Part shown: piece after piece, positions 12,168-23,894 of the stretch | Numbering within the stretch: position 1 is the stretch's first letter | How the letters are laid out: the number at the start of each line of letters is the position of its first letter | Origin: Oncomelania hupensis | Lineage: Eukaryota; Mollusca; Gastropoda; Littorinimorpha; Pomatiopsidae | NCBI GenBank assembly: GCA_036898135.1 | Contig: CM072523.1 | Location: 3,975,959-4,039,958, forward strand | DNA length: 64,000 nt | Reading direction: 5' to 3' | Position numbers and translations under genes: made by a program | Notes under the pieces: model-generated | Seen by the model: only the letters and a program-made list of their open reading frames with translations | What the model was told of the DNA's origin: nothing | The model's database searches: none

Positions 12168-13820
12168 ATGGCATCGATCGAGGAGACTGAAGGAGTGTCA
12201 CCGATCGCGGCTCGTACGCGTTCTCGCGTGGGTGTCACGATGGACGAGCGCACGGCGGCAGCAGCTGATACGGGAGTCACCGATTTACCTTCTGCGGACG
12301 AGCAACGGAGATCGCCGGTCAGGTCATCGCGTCGTGGGTCAGCAGACGAGGAGTTGACGACGTTCGAAGCCAGAGACACAGTGAGTGATCCTTTTGTGAC
12401 GGGATTTGGCGCGACTGGCGGGATGTCAGCAGGCACCGACGTCTACGGAGACCAGGATCGCCTGAGCGACGCAACGAGGCTGAAGAGGTTTGAGACCAAT
12501 CCTTACCGTTCAGTCTACAAGGTTGAGGCGGCACCGACGCCGAGGACAGGACCGTTCGCGGATGAGACGCCGATGGAGAGGATCTTGAGGCTCGCCAAGC
12601 GCGAAGGACTGAAGGGCCAGGCAGCGTTAGACTACGCGATGGACCAAGCGGCTAGGGCGGCCCGGGAAGACGCCGAGTTGAGGGCCAGCGAAAGAGACGC
12701 GGACCGGAGGGCGAGAGAGAGAGAGATAGCGCTGAGAGAGAGAGAGATGGAGCACGAACTAGCGATGGCGCAGCTGACGTCGCAAGGCGTAGGAAACCGC
12801 AGGGATCGTCAACCCGAGTTCGAGACGGTCAAGCTCAGGTTACCGTTCTTCGAGGATAAGGACGACCTAGAAACCTACTTGTGTCAGTTCGAGCGATTCG
12901 CCAAGGCTCAAGACTGGAAGAAGGACACGTGGGCTATTCGCTTGGGGACCTTGCTGAAGGGGAAGGCGAGGGAAGTTTACGTTGGTTTGAATGAGGACGA
13001 CTCTGCCGACTACGAGATCCTGAAGGCAGCGTTGTTGGTACGTTTCAACCTGACGGCCGAGACGTATCGGAAGAAGTTTCGCCAGCTACGAAGGGAGCCA
13101 CCAGAGACTTTCAAACAGTATTTGCGGAAGTCAGAGTTGTTCCTGGAACGCTGGATGGGACTAGCGAACAAGAAGGCCACGTATGCGGACTTACTGGACC
13201 TGGTGTTGATGGAGCAGATGGTCAACGGTTTGACGCCAGAACTGGTCACGTTCGTGCGCGAGCGCAACCCAGCAACGGTGGAGGAGGCCGCGACGTTAGC
13301 ACAGCAGTACGTCGACGTCAGAGCCGGGACCAACCTACGTTTCCCACCACGTCAACCCTTTACACCCAAGGACAAGAGCGAGGGTCGCAAGCCAGCGGGA
13401 CCACGACCCAACTCGCCGGACAAGCGTGAATGCTATAGCTGCGGACAGAAAGGGCACCTGAAGCGAGATTGTCCGAAACGCAGCGAGCAGAGTGGAGCAG
13501 CGTTGCGCATCTTGAAGGAGGCGGGCAAGGAGGGAGATCCTCGGTTCCAGAGCCAAGTGGTAGTGGAAGGTGTTCCGCTGATGGCTGTGAGGGACACGGG
13601 GGCCGACTTGATTTGCCTGCGGAAGGGAGAGGTTGCCAACCTTGTCTACACAGGACGCACGCAGCGCATAGGATTCGCCGTTCGCCAGCTATCCAAGTCA
13701 CTGCCGACAGCGTGGGTGCAACTGGAGTCACCGTTCTACACCGGGAGAGTGGAGGTAGTGGTGGTGCCGGACTTGATCTACCCAGTGGTGATCGGCAACT
13801 GGGCGAGGACGGAACGGTAA
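12168..13820 (+). CDS. Retrotransposon Gag-protease polyprotein
   Basis: 550 residues from the ATG at 12168. The open frame extends further upstream only without an ATG. Residues about 150-215 form a charged coiled coil rich in Arg/Glu/Ala. Residues about 222-400 are a Gag capsid-type domain (LPFFEDKDDLETYLCQFERF). Residues 422-435 are a CCHC zinc knuckle (CYSCGQKGHLKRDC). Residues about 455-545 are an aspartic protease with the active-site DTGAD at 476. Family knowledge: Gag assembles the particle and packages RNA, and the protease cleaves the polyprotein. The frame ends at a TAA (13818) after NWARTER. The downstream integrase frame continues in the same phase, so this stop is either a readthrough site or a disabling change. 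Confidence 0.9.
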   Translation: MASIEETEGVSPIAARTRSRVGVTMDERTAAAADTGVTDLPSADEQRRSPVRSSRRGSADEELTTFEARDTVSDPFVTGFGATGGMSAGTDVYGDQDRLSDATRLKRFETNPYRSVYKVEAAPTPRTGPFADETPMERILRLAKREGLKGQAALDYAMDQAARAAREDAELRASERDADRRAREREIALREREMEHELAMAQLTSQGVGNRRDRQPEFETVKLRLPFFEDKDDLETYLCQFERFAKAQDWKKDTWAIRLGTLLKGKAREVYVGLNEDDSADYEILKAALLVRFNLTAETYRKKFRQLRREPPETFKQYLRKSELFLERWMGLANKKATYADLLDLVLMEQMVNGLTPELVTFVRERNPATVEEAATLAQQYVDVRAGTNLRFPPRQPFTPKDKSEGRKPAGPRPNSPDKRECYSCGQKGHLKRDCPKRSEQSGAALRILKEAGKEGDPRFQSQVVVEGVPLMAVRDTGADLICLRKGEVANLVYTGRTQRIGFAVRQLSKSLPTAWVQLESPFYTGRVEVVVVPDLIYPVVIGNWARTER

Positions 13821-14967
13821 CCAGACACAGCACTGCCGGTATTCGCCGAGGGGGACGCGGAGTGTTGCGCGGTGCAGACGCGAGCGCAGCCAGCCAAGGA
13901 GCAAGACGCTGCGGAACCATTGGTAGTCGGACCGAGTAAGAGCGTCGTCGCGACGCCGAAGGAGATTCGTCAACTGCAGTTGGAGGACGGCGAGCTTGCG
14001 AAAGTACGACAGCTAGCAGACCGGAAGGCAGGAAAGGAGAAGCGAGGCAAGGGGCAAGTGGCATTTGTCTGGAAGCGGGGCCTTTTGTACCGCGAGTACA
14101 CAGGACAGGACAAGGTGGATCGCAGCCAGTTGGTGGTACCAGCCAAGCTTCGACCGGAGGTGCTACGCGTGGGACACGACACGCCTATGGCTGAACACCG
14201 AGGAACCAAGGGGACCCTAGATCAGGTGTGGACCAAGTACTACTGGCCAGGGATGTGCCGCGATGTCCGGAAGTACTGTACTTCATGCGACGCATGTCAA
14301 CGAACGACACCCAAGGGGCGCATCAGGAAAGCGCGTGTGCAGAGAGTCGGCAGGAACAGGAAGCCGTACCACACGATCGTGCGGAAGCGCTATGAGGAAC
14401 GCCGAGCAGAACCAGGACCGACGGTGGCCGTCGTGTTGGACCAAACTGAGACAGAGGGAACCACAGATATCAGCTACCAGGGCGCTGTACCACTGTTACC
14501 GCTTCAAGCGAGCGAAGGGCCAGTGGACATACGGATAGACCCGGAGCTATCTGCGCTACATGAGAGAGCACCGCCGCTGGACGAGTGCGAGGTGATGTCG
14601 ACCGACGACAGCCCTGAACGTAACCGACAGCATCCGCTACCATTTTCACAGATGGAAGTCGCCAAGGGTGAAGTGGAACCGATGCTGGAGTCGGGAGTTA
14701 CCGAGTCTTGTACATCGCCGTACAGAGCACCGATCGTGCGAGTAAGGAAGAAGGCAGAGGTCAACAGGAGGGAGGCGAGTGAGCCAGTGGTAAAGCTACC
14801 AGTATTGGAGGAGGAGTTCATCTGGAGGACGGACGCACTTCAACAGTGCCAGACTCACCCGATGGGCTATGCAGTTGCAGGCCTATGTCTTCACGGTTCG
14901 ACCGATTCCAGGAAGAGACAACATAGAGGCGGATTTCCTCAGCAGATCTGACCCTGTGGAAGATTAA
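13821..14967 (+). pseudogene. Retrotransposon pol remnant: integrase zinc domain, RT start, RNase H end
   Basis: The frame is in phase with Gag-PR after one TAA. First comes an HHCC integrase zinc-binding domain (His at about 14175, then YYWPGMCRDVRKYC and CDACQ). The DDE core is absent. Next is a short segment like the RT N-terminus (MLESGVTESCTSPYRAPIV), with the palm missing. Then an RNase H start-like stretch, and in a shifted frame its end (PGRDNIEADFLSRS), running to a stop at about 14967. Each domain is represented only by an edge, so internal deletions removed all catalytic cores after the protease. Confidence 0.85.
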
Positions 14968-14994
14968 GTTTTGAACTCTCCGTAGTTTCGTCTT

Positions 14995-15006
14995 GGGAGG
15001 GGGGTG
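14995..15006 (+). promoter_or_regulatory. Polypurine tract
   Basis: GGGAGGGGGGTG lies immediately before the 3' LTR, in the position expected for plus-strand priming. Confidence 0.8.
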
Positions 15007-15374
15007 TGTCACAGGGCAGCCTGTGTTGAAACCGAGTAGTAAGTGCGGGTGGGGAGTTAATGAGTTGGGGTAGTAACTGCGCGGTGTCGTATGTATGGTT
15101 ATGTGCGTGGAAAGCGTGATTTTTGAACAGCATAGTTTGGCCAGCCAGGTTTTGGGGAATGTGTTCACTGTTAGTCAGAACAGGTTTGGCAGAGCTACGG
15201 TGTAGACCGGTGTAACAGGCCGGAATATACCCCTGCCTACTTTATACCCTGGGTATAATGTAGCCTAGGCGGGTTTAACCCCTGGGTATAGATCAGCCTA
15301 GGCCAGGTCATACCCCTCGCGCCCTAAATATACCCCCACCGTTCCCACCGTGGGAACTTAAAACAGCCTATTTT

Positions 15375-16330
15375 GATATTCATTATTGTACAGAAAATAA
15401 ATCTAATAATGCAGCCATACTGGCCACAAAGGCTCGAATACACCTGGAAAGCAAATATTATCAACATTTAAAAATTTATACAGATGGTTCTGTGCTAGAA
15501 TCATCCGATGCAGGAGCGGCATATGTTATACCAGAATTCAATGTAAAAGAATCTTTTTATTTAGGTAAGGGGATTTCGATTTTCACTGCAGAATTAATAG
15601 CAGTTTTAATGGCGCTAAGCAAAATTGAAAGTCTGTCTACAAATATTTTGCAAATTGTTGTGTGTGTAGACTCAATGGCCGTCCTGGAGGCATTGCAATC
15701 AAACAAGTCTAAGGAAAGAAAAGAAATTGTTATTGAAATAAAGCATAAAATCAACAATTTAATTGTTAACGGAACAGATGTAAGTTTCTGTTGGATACCG
15801 TCACATATTGGGTTTTCTCTATAATGACTGGGCAGATAGTGGGGCAAAACAGGGTGCCTCAAATTTGAACTCCAAGGTTATTGCATTGAAGAAATCCCCT
15901 ATAGAAATACATCATATTGAACAATTTTTACTTCGAAAAATTATATTTGACACACATTTTGAAGAGCGGAGTAAAGTATCAAGAGCTATTTCCTCAATGG
16001 CAAATCGAATATGGCTCAATGCAATAAGACCAAAATATTGTAAAAATGTTTTATGTGCCTGTGACAGACCTTTGTCTTTAGAACACATGTTGTTTGCATG
16101 CTCTACTATTGCCCCTAGTTTACCGCTGGAGATGAACGACAAAACTTCCTTAAAAGAACTTAATTATCCTTTGTGTATTACCTTAGCGAAAATACTCTTT
16201 GATTCACCTGTTGCAAGATTAATATAATCGTTTAATTTTATTTTATTTTATTTTATTTTATTTATTTATTTATTTTTTTTGGTCTTCTCATCTTGATGAA
16301 TTAAGACAATAAAAATCAACAACAACAACC
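15375..16330 (+). pseudogene. LINE 3' fragment with RNase H domain (I/Nimb-like)
   Basis: RNase H is readable: KIYTDGSVL, then FTAELIAVLMAL, then VCVDSMAVLEAL, then CWIPSHIG. A frameshift near 15813 interrupts it, and it resumes as YNDWADSGAKQGA. The C-terminal tail has a CxC and HxxxxxC pattern (LCACDRPLSLEHMLFAC) shared with the fragment at 49430-50145. The 3' UTR contains repeated TTTTA and ends near ACAATAAAAATC. It lacks RT and is dead. RNase H downstream of RT is typical of I-group LINEs. Confidence 0.8.
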
Positions 16331-16504
16331 CCCACCTAAAGAGATTTCACTCATGGGTTTGTTGTACATGACCGTTTGCGTGACCAACTCTCAGGTAACA
16401 GCCTTTTGCTTGCGTGTAAAAAAATAAAAAAATAATAATAAAAAAAACCTGAGTGAACTCAGCTAACAGCCTTTATCTTGCGTGTAAAAAAAACAACTAA
16501 AAAA

Positions 16505-16824
<320 letters not shown>

Positions 16825-18595
16825 GAGTGCATCAGAACAATTACAACACATAAATTAAAGAGTAACGTGAAGGATAAGGTCTTCCGTAGTGGGGGGGTTA
16901 TAATGGGCAGGAGAGGGTTAAACGAGCCTAGGCCAGAAAATACCCAGGGGTATAGTCTGGGCTAGGCCAGTTTATACGGGGGCATAGTCTGGGCTAGGCC
17001 AGTTTATACCCTGGGTATACTTGAGGCGGGGTATAATCTGGCCTGCTACACCGGGTTGTTTTGTTGCTCTGGGTGTTTTGGTTGTTCTGGAAAAGTAGGG
17101 GGGGACAGTTATTAACGAATAATAGTAACTGGTTCCAAAAAGAGTATACTAGTTGGAAAAGGTGCTGTGTTTTGTAGTTTAACTCTCAGATTGGAGTGCA
17201 GCTATAATATAGCAAAGTTTGTGCAGTGTGGTATTTTAGTGTGAGGCATTGTCCACTAATGGAAACTATGCACTGGATTTACCCTACTTGGAGTACTGTG
17301 TTAGGCAAGCAGTGAAAGCTGGCTACAGGTATTTTACATTCGAGCCGTTGGGTAAGTGTGATGGTGATTTTCCTTTACTGTGCTAATGACCAATGGCCGG
17401 CTGTTTGGGGTGTTGAACGATAGCTGTGCGTGAGGCTGGGGGAAGTATGGTTGCACTGAAGAGAGGAAGGGTGCGACTGAAGGAGGGAGAATGAGGGAGG
17501 AGAAGGGGGGTGAAGTGTGATGAAGGTAGGATGGAAGTGGTTGCTGTTGTTGAGGTTGCGGTTGCTCAAGATGGATAATGTGTTGATGATTTCATGTATT
17601 CATTTGCAGCATTGTTCATTTCATGCATTCATAATGTCATTTAGTTTTTGAATTATGTGTGAGATTACAAGAGTCAGTGGAAGTAGTCAAGGGAAGTGAA
17701 ATGAACAACAGTGGCGCTTCCTCAAGATACAGGAATTAGTTAGTGTGTTAAGGGGGGAGAGTGTGAGGAGGGAGGGGGACAGAATCGGGTGGACTTGACA
17801 TTAACAATACGGCAAGCATGTTGCAGGTTCGAAAGTCTTTGTTCGTCGCTCGGAAGTTCGTCGAATTCTTCAGCGCGACGACGACGACGACATCCGGTCG
17901 TTGGACCCACATCATCATCACCACCCATTCGTCCACGTCCACGTTTGCGAACATCCTCATCGTTCCACAACCCCATCTTTCCCGCGTGATCGTGACGTCT
18001 GTTGCGGGACCTAGCCTCGGCGTTACGAGGTAGCCGACAGGAGGAGTCAGGCCGAGAGGCGTCGACGGCGGCAGGGCCGCCGCAACTACAGCGTCATCAT
18101 CACCATCATCGTCATCGTCAGCGGCGGAGGGAGTGGCGACACCACAGCGCCTGGATTAAACAGCGACAGTCCAGCGTCAACCACAACGAGGAGGCAGCTA
18201 CCTTTCGGAGGCATCAACGGGGACACCCTACTATCAGGTCGGCTCGTTCTTTATTTGTCCCCCTCTTGACACTTGCCCCCTCTGTGCCCGGACATTGGCG
18301 TTGCACAGTCGTTAGTTAGACGTGGTTGATCAGCAACCCCCGTTCATCTGACATTTCCATTTCATTGTTCATCGATCCATTGATTGTTCCATCACCATTT
18401 TTTCTCGTGTCATGTGTAAATGTTGTATGTGTATGAGTGTGTGGTATGAATGAATAAATAGCTTGAAAGTTGTATATATAATTGTTGTGTTATCATCGCT
18501 TCACGTCTGCGGGAAACTGTCATTCTGTCTGGGTTGTCTGCGTGTGCAAGGTGTTTGTTTGTAGTGTCTACCCAGGGGGAGTCGTGGCAGTGACA

Positions 18596-19215
18596 TGACC
18601 TATACCTTAGGAATTTAGAAAAAGTCTGTTTACGGTAACATAGGGAAAAAAATAGAGTCGGTAGGTTGGCTTCATCTTTTTATTTATTTTATTTTTTGTA
18701 ATCCTTTTCCACCTTGGGTGCGATTTTTTTTGCTTTTTTCAATTGTTTTTCCGGATGATCCCCAAAAAAGTTTAGGGTCGGGCCCAAAAATTAGGGTCGT
18801 TCGGGATACCGTAAACAGACAGTTGTTATAGCCTTAAACTATGAGAGACAAAAAGTCTAAACTTGTAGGTAGAGAACAATGCTTGATTATGTTCCGTTTT
18901 TTGCATTGATCTTGAAGGCGAAGGTCATTTTAGGCTTTAAAAAAACTTGTGATCGTACAGCTCTATACTATATTTGACCCATAGTATGCATCTACATTAG
19001 GCTTTTTGATCATACAGGAGCATCAGGGTTCATGTGAAAGTTAAGGTTATTCTAGGTCAAAGTCATCGAAGTTCAAGGTCATCTTAAGGTCACAGATTTT
19101 TGGCATAACATAAAGATTGCTAAAGTTTGTTTGATCAAACATGACTTCATTTGGATCCAGAAGTCAACGTCATCTCAAGATCAAGATCATGGCAAGAATA
19201 AAGTCAGCATGTTCT
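18596..19215. repeat. Paralogous block, copy 1, right part
   Basis: Resumes the block after the LTR element and aligns with 63350-63985. Contains a small MITE (18624-18820) and many AGGTCA-type half-sites (for example GTTCAAGGTCATCTTAAGGT). Confidence 0.85.
18624..18820. mobile_element. MITE, 197 bp
   Basis: Terminal inverted repeats: left GTCTGTTTACGGTA, right complement GTCTGTTTACGGTA. The interior is T-rich without coding potential. The same element lies at the corresponding place in copy 2 (63383-63576), so it predates the duplication. The superfamily is not identifiable. Confidence 0.65.
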
Positions 19216-19267
19216 CTTTCTTCTTCTTCTTCTTCTTCTTCTTCTTCTTCTTCTTCTTCTTCTTCTT

Positions 19268-19298
<31 letters not shown>

Positions 19299-19400
19299 TT
19301 ATTATGTTGTTGTTGTTGTTGTTATTGTTGTTGTTGTTATTATTATTATTATTATTATTATTTTATTATGTTGTTGTTGTTGTTGCTATTGTTGTTGTTG

Positions 19401-19467
<67 letters not shown>
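19212..19467. repeat. (TTC)n/(TTG)n/(ATT)n compound microsatellite
   Basis: TTC units to about 19296, then alternating TTG and ATT blocks. Frames read as poly-Ser, poly-Phe or poly-Leu. Confidence 0.95.
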
Positions 19468-19468
<1 letters not shown>

Positions 19469-19899
19469 GCAGGTAAAGGTCAGCAGTTAAACATTTAGCC
19501 ATGGAGAAGAGGAGAACAAGAAGAAAGCAAAACATCTCATTTCCCTCTAAGCACTGCACATCGTTGTTATGAAACTTTCAACACTATTTTTGTGTGAGTG
19601 GTTCGTTTTTGATGAAATCATTAAGAAAAATAAATGAATTAATAAGAAAACTATTAATGTTTGTTACGAGTGGGGGTTTCAAGCAAATAATAATTGCTCA
19701 AATCGCAATTTTGGATAACTTCCTGTAAAAACATTAAAATAATAGTTTAGAATTTGTTAACTGGTCTTTCATTGTAGTTGATACATTGTAGTTGATACCT
19801 TGTAGTTGATACGCTGTAGTTGATACATTGTAGTTGATACATTGTAGTTGATACATTGTAACACAATGACCCTAACGACAGTCTTCATCACTTGTCATT

Positions 19900-20100
19900 A
19901 TAACTGGGGTGGCCTGGTCGCACAGTTAATAGTGAGCTGGTTTAATATACTCACGCGTTTTGGGAATTTAGTTGGACTTCGTTGGACTTTGCGCCCGAGT
20001 TGTATATTCAAAAGCAGAGTAAAGTGCTTTCTCCTTTTGTTCTGGGGATTTATTGGAAGGGAGACATTACTTTTTTGGGTTCTGTGTCGACTGTGAACTT
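19900..20100 (+). repeat. S1-type SINE, first copy
   Basis: GGTGGCCTGGTCGCACAGTT followed by AATAGTGAGCTGG matches the head that precedes the 43-bp array at 21118. The body has diverged. Confidence 0.5.
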
Positions 20101-20576
20101 TATGCTAAAAGAGAACTTGAACTTTCTGGTGGAAGGTTTCAGCTAGACCCCTTGCAAATACTTTAACATTTAGAAGAGCGTGGAGTGGAGCAGAGTTGCT
20201 GATTTATTGTCTATTTAAAAAGTTGATTAATATTTCTTTTTTTAAAACTTTGTTACACTTACTGTGTTGGTGTATGGTTAGTGCGCATGAGAGTTTGGCC
20301 AGTCGCTTTTGTTTAAAAGCTGACATGTGACCAAAGAATGTCCAGTTGGTGCGATCTTGCTGACAATGATTTTTGATTTTGGATATTTCTTTCAAATGTC
20401 TTTGATTTTGTTTGTGAACTGAATGTTTGCATCCGTGGCTTTTTTTGTTTTAGGTCATTAAGACCACAGTGAATTACAATACCTTCTCAAGGTCCTTTCA
20501 AGTCCTCTGCGGCAGACTGCAAGTTATCATAAAGGTCTTCTGTGGTAAGGATCCTCCTGTTGACTACCTACTACTG

Positions 20577-20680
<104 letters not shown>

Positions 20681-21117
20681 CAGGTAAAGGTCAGCAGTCA
20701 AACATTCAGCCATGGACAAGTGGAGAACAAGAAGAAAGCAAAACATCTCATTTCCCTCTAAGTACTGCACATCATTGTTATGAAACTTTCAACACTATTT
20801 TTGTGTGAGTAGTTCGTTTTAGATGAAGTCGTTAAGAAAAATAAATAAATGAACAGATGAATGAATTAATAATAAAACCATTAATGTATGTTAGAGTGGG
20901 GGTTTCAAGCAAACAATAATTGCTCAAATCGCAATTTTGGGTAACTTCCGGCAAAACAATTAAAATAATAGTTTTAAATTTGTTAACTGGTCTTTCATTG
21001 TAGTCGATACATTGTAGTTGATACATGTTAGTTGATACGCTGTAGTTGATACATTATAGTTGATACGTTGTAGCACAATGACCCTAACGACAGTCTTCGT
21101 CTCTTGTCATTATAATT

Positions 21118-22330
21118 GGGGTGGCCTGGTCGCACAGTTGATAGTGAGCTGAGTTAATATGACGAAGGTCACACAGTGGATAGTGAGCTGCGTTAATATG
21201 ACGAATGTCACACAGTTGATATATAGTGAGCTGAGTTAATATGACGGAGGTCACACAGTTGATATATAGTGAGCTGGGTTAATATGACGAAGGTCACACA
21301 GTTGATATATATATATATATATATAGTGAGCTGGGTTAATATGACGAAGGTCACACAGTTGATATATAGTGAGCTGAGTTAATATGACGGAGGTCACACA
21401 GTGGATATATAGTGAGCTGGGTTAATATGACGAAGGTCACACAGTTGATATATAGTGAGCTGGGTTAATATGACGAAGGTCACACATTTGATATATAGTG
21501 AGCTGGGTTAATATGACGAAGGTCACACAGTTGATATATAGTGAGCTGGGTTAATATGACGAAGGTCACACAGTTGATATATAGTGAGCTGGGTTAATAT
21601 GACGAAGGTCACACAGTTGATATATAGTGAGCTGGGTTAATATGACGAAGGTCACACAGTTGATATATAGTGAGCTGGGTTAATATGACGAAGGTCACAC
21701 AGTTGATATATAGTGAGCTGGGTTAATATGATGAAGGTCACACAGTTGATATATAGTGAGCTGGGTTAATATGACGAAGGTCACACAGTTGATATATATT
21801 GAGCTGGGTTAATATGACGAAGGTCACACAGTGGATATATAGTGAGCTGGGTTAATATGACGAAGGTCACACAGTTGATAGTGAGCCGGGTTGATATGAC
21901 GAAGGTCACACAGTGGATATATAGTGAGCTGGGTTAATTTGACGAAGGTCGCACACTTGATAGTGAGCTGGGTTAATATGACGAAGGTCACACACTTGAT
22001 ATTGAGCTGGGTTAATATGACGAAGGTCACACACTTGATAGTGAGCTGGGTTAATATGACGAAGGTCACACACTTGATATTGAGCTGGGTTAATATGACG
22101 AAGGTCACACAGTGGATATATAGTGAGCTGGGTAAATATGACGAAGGTCGCACACTTGATAGTGAGCTGGGTTAATATGACGAAGGTCGCGGGTTCGAAT
22201 CCTACAGGAGAAGAACTTATGTTACTTAGGTACCAGGCTTTTCAGGTCACCGAGGGCTTTTGCCGGATACTCAGGTTTCCTCGCTCCTTTCAATCCTGGT
22301 ATTGGATGCCGTTTACACCTTTCAATAATG
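21118..22330 (+). repeat. S1 SINE expanded by an internal 43-bp minisatellite
   Basis: Begins with the SINE head (GGTGGCCTGGTCGCACAG). It then repeats a 43-bp unit about 25 times (GTTGATATATAGTGAGCTGG plus GTTAATATGACGAAGGTCAC and ACA), with some 39-bp units lacking the extra TATA. Only the last unit runs into a B box (GGGTTCGAATCC at 22191-22202) and the SINE body (CACCGAGGGCTTTTGCCGG, GTTTCCTCGCTCC). The array is therefore an amplification of the A-box to B-box interval of one SINE. Confidence 0.85.
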
Positions 22331-23565
22331 GTATTGGATGTAGTCTACACCTTTCAATAATGGTATTGGATGTAGTCTACACCTTTCAATAATAGTATTG
22401 GATGTAGTCTATACCTTTCAATAATGGTATTGGATGTAGTCTACACCTTTCAATAATGGTATTGGATGTAGTCTACACCTTTCAATAATGGTATTGGATG
22501 TAGTCTACACCTTTCAATAATGGTATTGGATGCCGTCTACACCTTTCAATAATGGTATTGGATGTAGTCTACACCTTTCAATAATGGTATTGGATGTAGT
22601 CTACACCTTTCAATAATGGTATTGGATGTAGACTACACCTTTCAATAATGGTATTGGATGTAGTCTACACCTTTCAATAATGGTATTGCATGTAGTCTTC
22701 ACCTTTCAATAATGGTATTGGATGTAGTCTACACCTTTCAATAATGGTATTGCATGTAGTCTACACCTCTTAATAATGGTATTGGATGTAGTCTACACCT
22801 TTCAATAATGGTATTGGATGCAGTCTAAACCTTTCAATAATGGTATTGGATGTAGTCTACACCTTTCAATAATGGTATTGGATGTAGTCTACACCTTTCA
22901 ATAATAGTATTGGATGCCGTCTACACCTTTCAATAATGGTATTGGATGTAGTCTACACCTTTCAATAATGGTATTGGATGCCGTCTACACCTTTCAATAA
23001 TGGTATTGGATGCAGTCTACACCTTTCAATAATGGTATTGGATGTAGTCTACACCTTTCAATAATGGTATTGGATGTAGTCTACACCTTTCAATAATGGT
23101 ATTGGATGCCGTCTACACCTTTCAATAATTGTATTGTATGTAGTCTACACCTTTCAATAATGGTATTGGATGCAGTCTACACCTTTCAATAATGGTATTG
23201 GATGTAGTCTACACCTTTCAATAATGGTATTGGATGTAGTCTACACCTTTCAATAATGGTATTGGATGCCGTCTACACCTTTCAATATTGGTTTTGGATG
23301 TAGTCTACACCTTTCAATACTGGTATTGGATGCAGTCTACACCTTTCAATAATGGTATTGGATGCAGTCTACACCTTTTAATAATAGTATTGGATGTAGT
23401 CTACACCTTTTAATAATAGTATTGGATGTAGTCTACACCTTTCAATACTGGTATTGGATGTAGTCTACACCTTTCAATAATGGTATTGGATGTAGTCTAC
23501 ACCTTTCAATACTGGTATTGGATGCAGTCTACACCTTTCAATAATGGTATTGGATGCCGTCTACA
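22290..23565 (+). repeat. 32-bp minisatellite derived from the S1 SINE 3' end
   Basis: About 40 copies of ACACCTTTCAATAATGGTAT joined to TGGATGTAGTCT. The first unit is continuous with the SINE body, and the same segment closes the single S1 copy at 1-195 (TAATGGTATTAGATGCAATC). Variant units (TGCC, TGCA) are interspersed. Confidence 0.9.
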
Positions 23566-23755
23566 AAGTTTCAAAACTAACATTTAATTTCCTTTCCATC
23601 TTCTAACAGCGACTTGCCTTTATACCATATGTTTGAGTGATGAATGTGGTTTGTTGTGTGTAGGAGTGCTAGTAGCATGTGAGTGTGTATGATGGTTACA
23701 GATTGCCACGTTTTGAGTCTGATTTAGGAATAAGACACGTAATATTCAGTAATCC

Positions 23756-23886
<131 letters not shown>

Positions 23887-23894
23887 AATAATTA

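Noticed and set aside
13360..14064. 234-residue antisense ORF
   Set aside because: Shadow of the GC-rich gag-pol frame on the opposite strand. No protein-like domain.
21824..22392. ORFs over the 43-bp array
   Set aside because: Products of the tandem SINE segment. Stops occur as soon as unit length varies.
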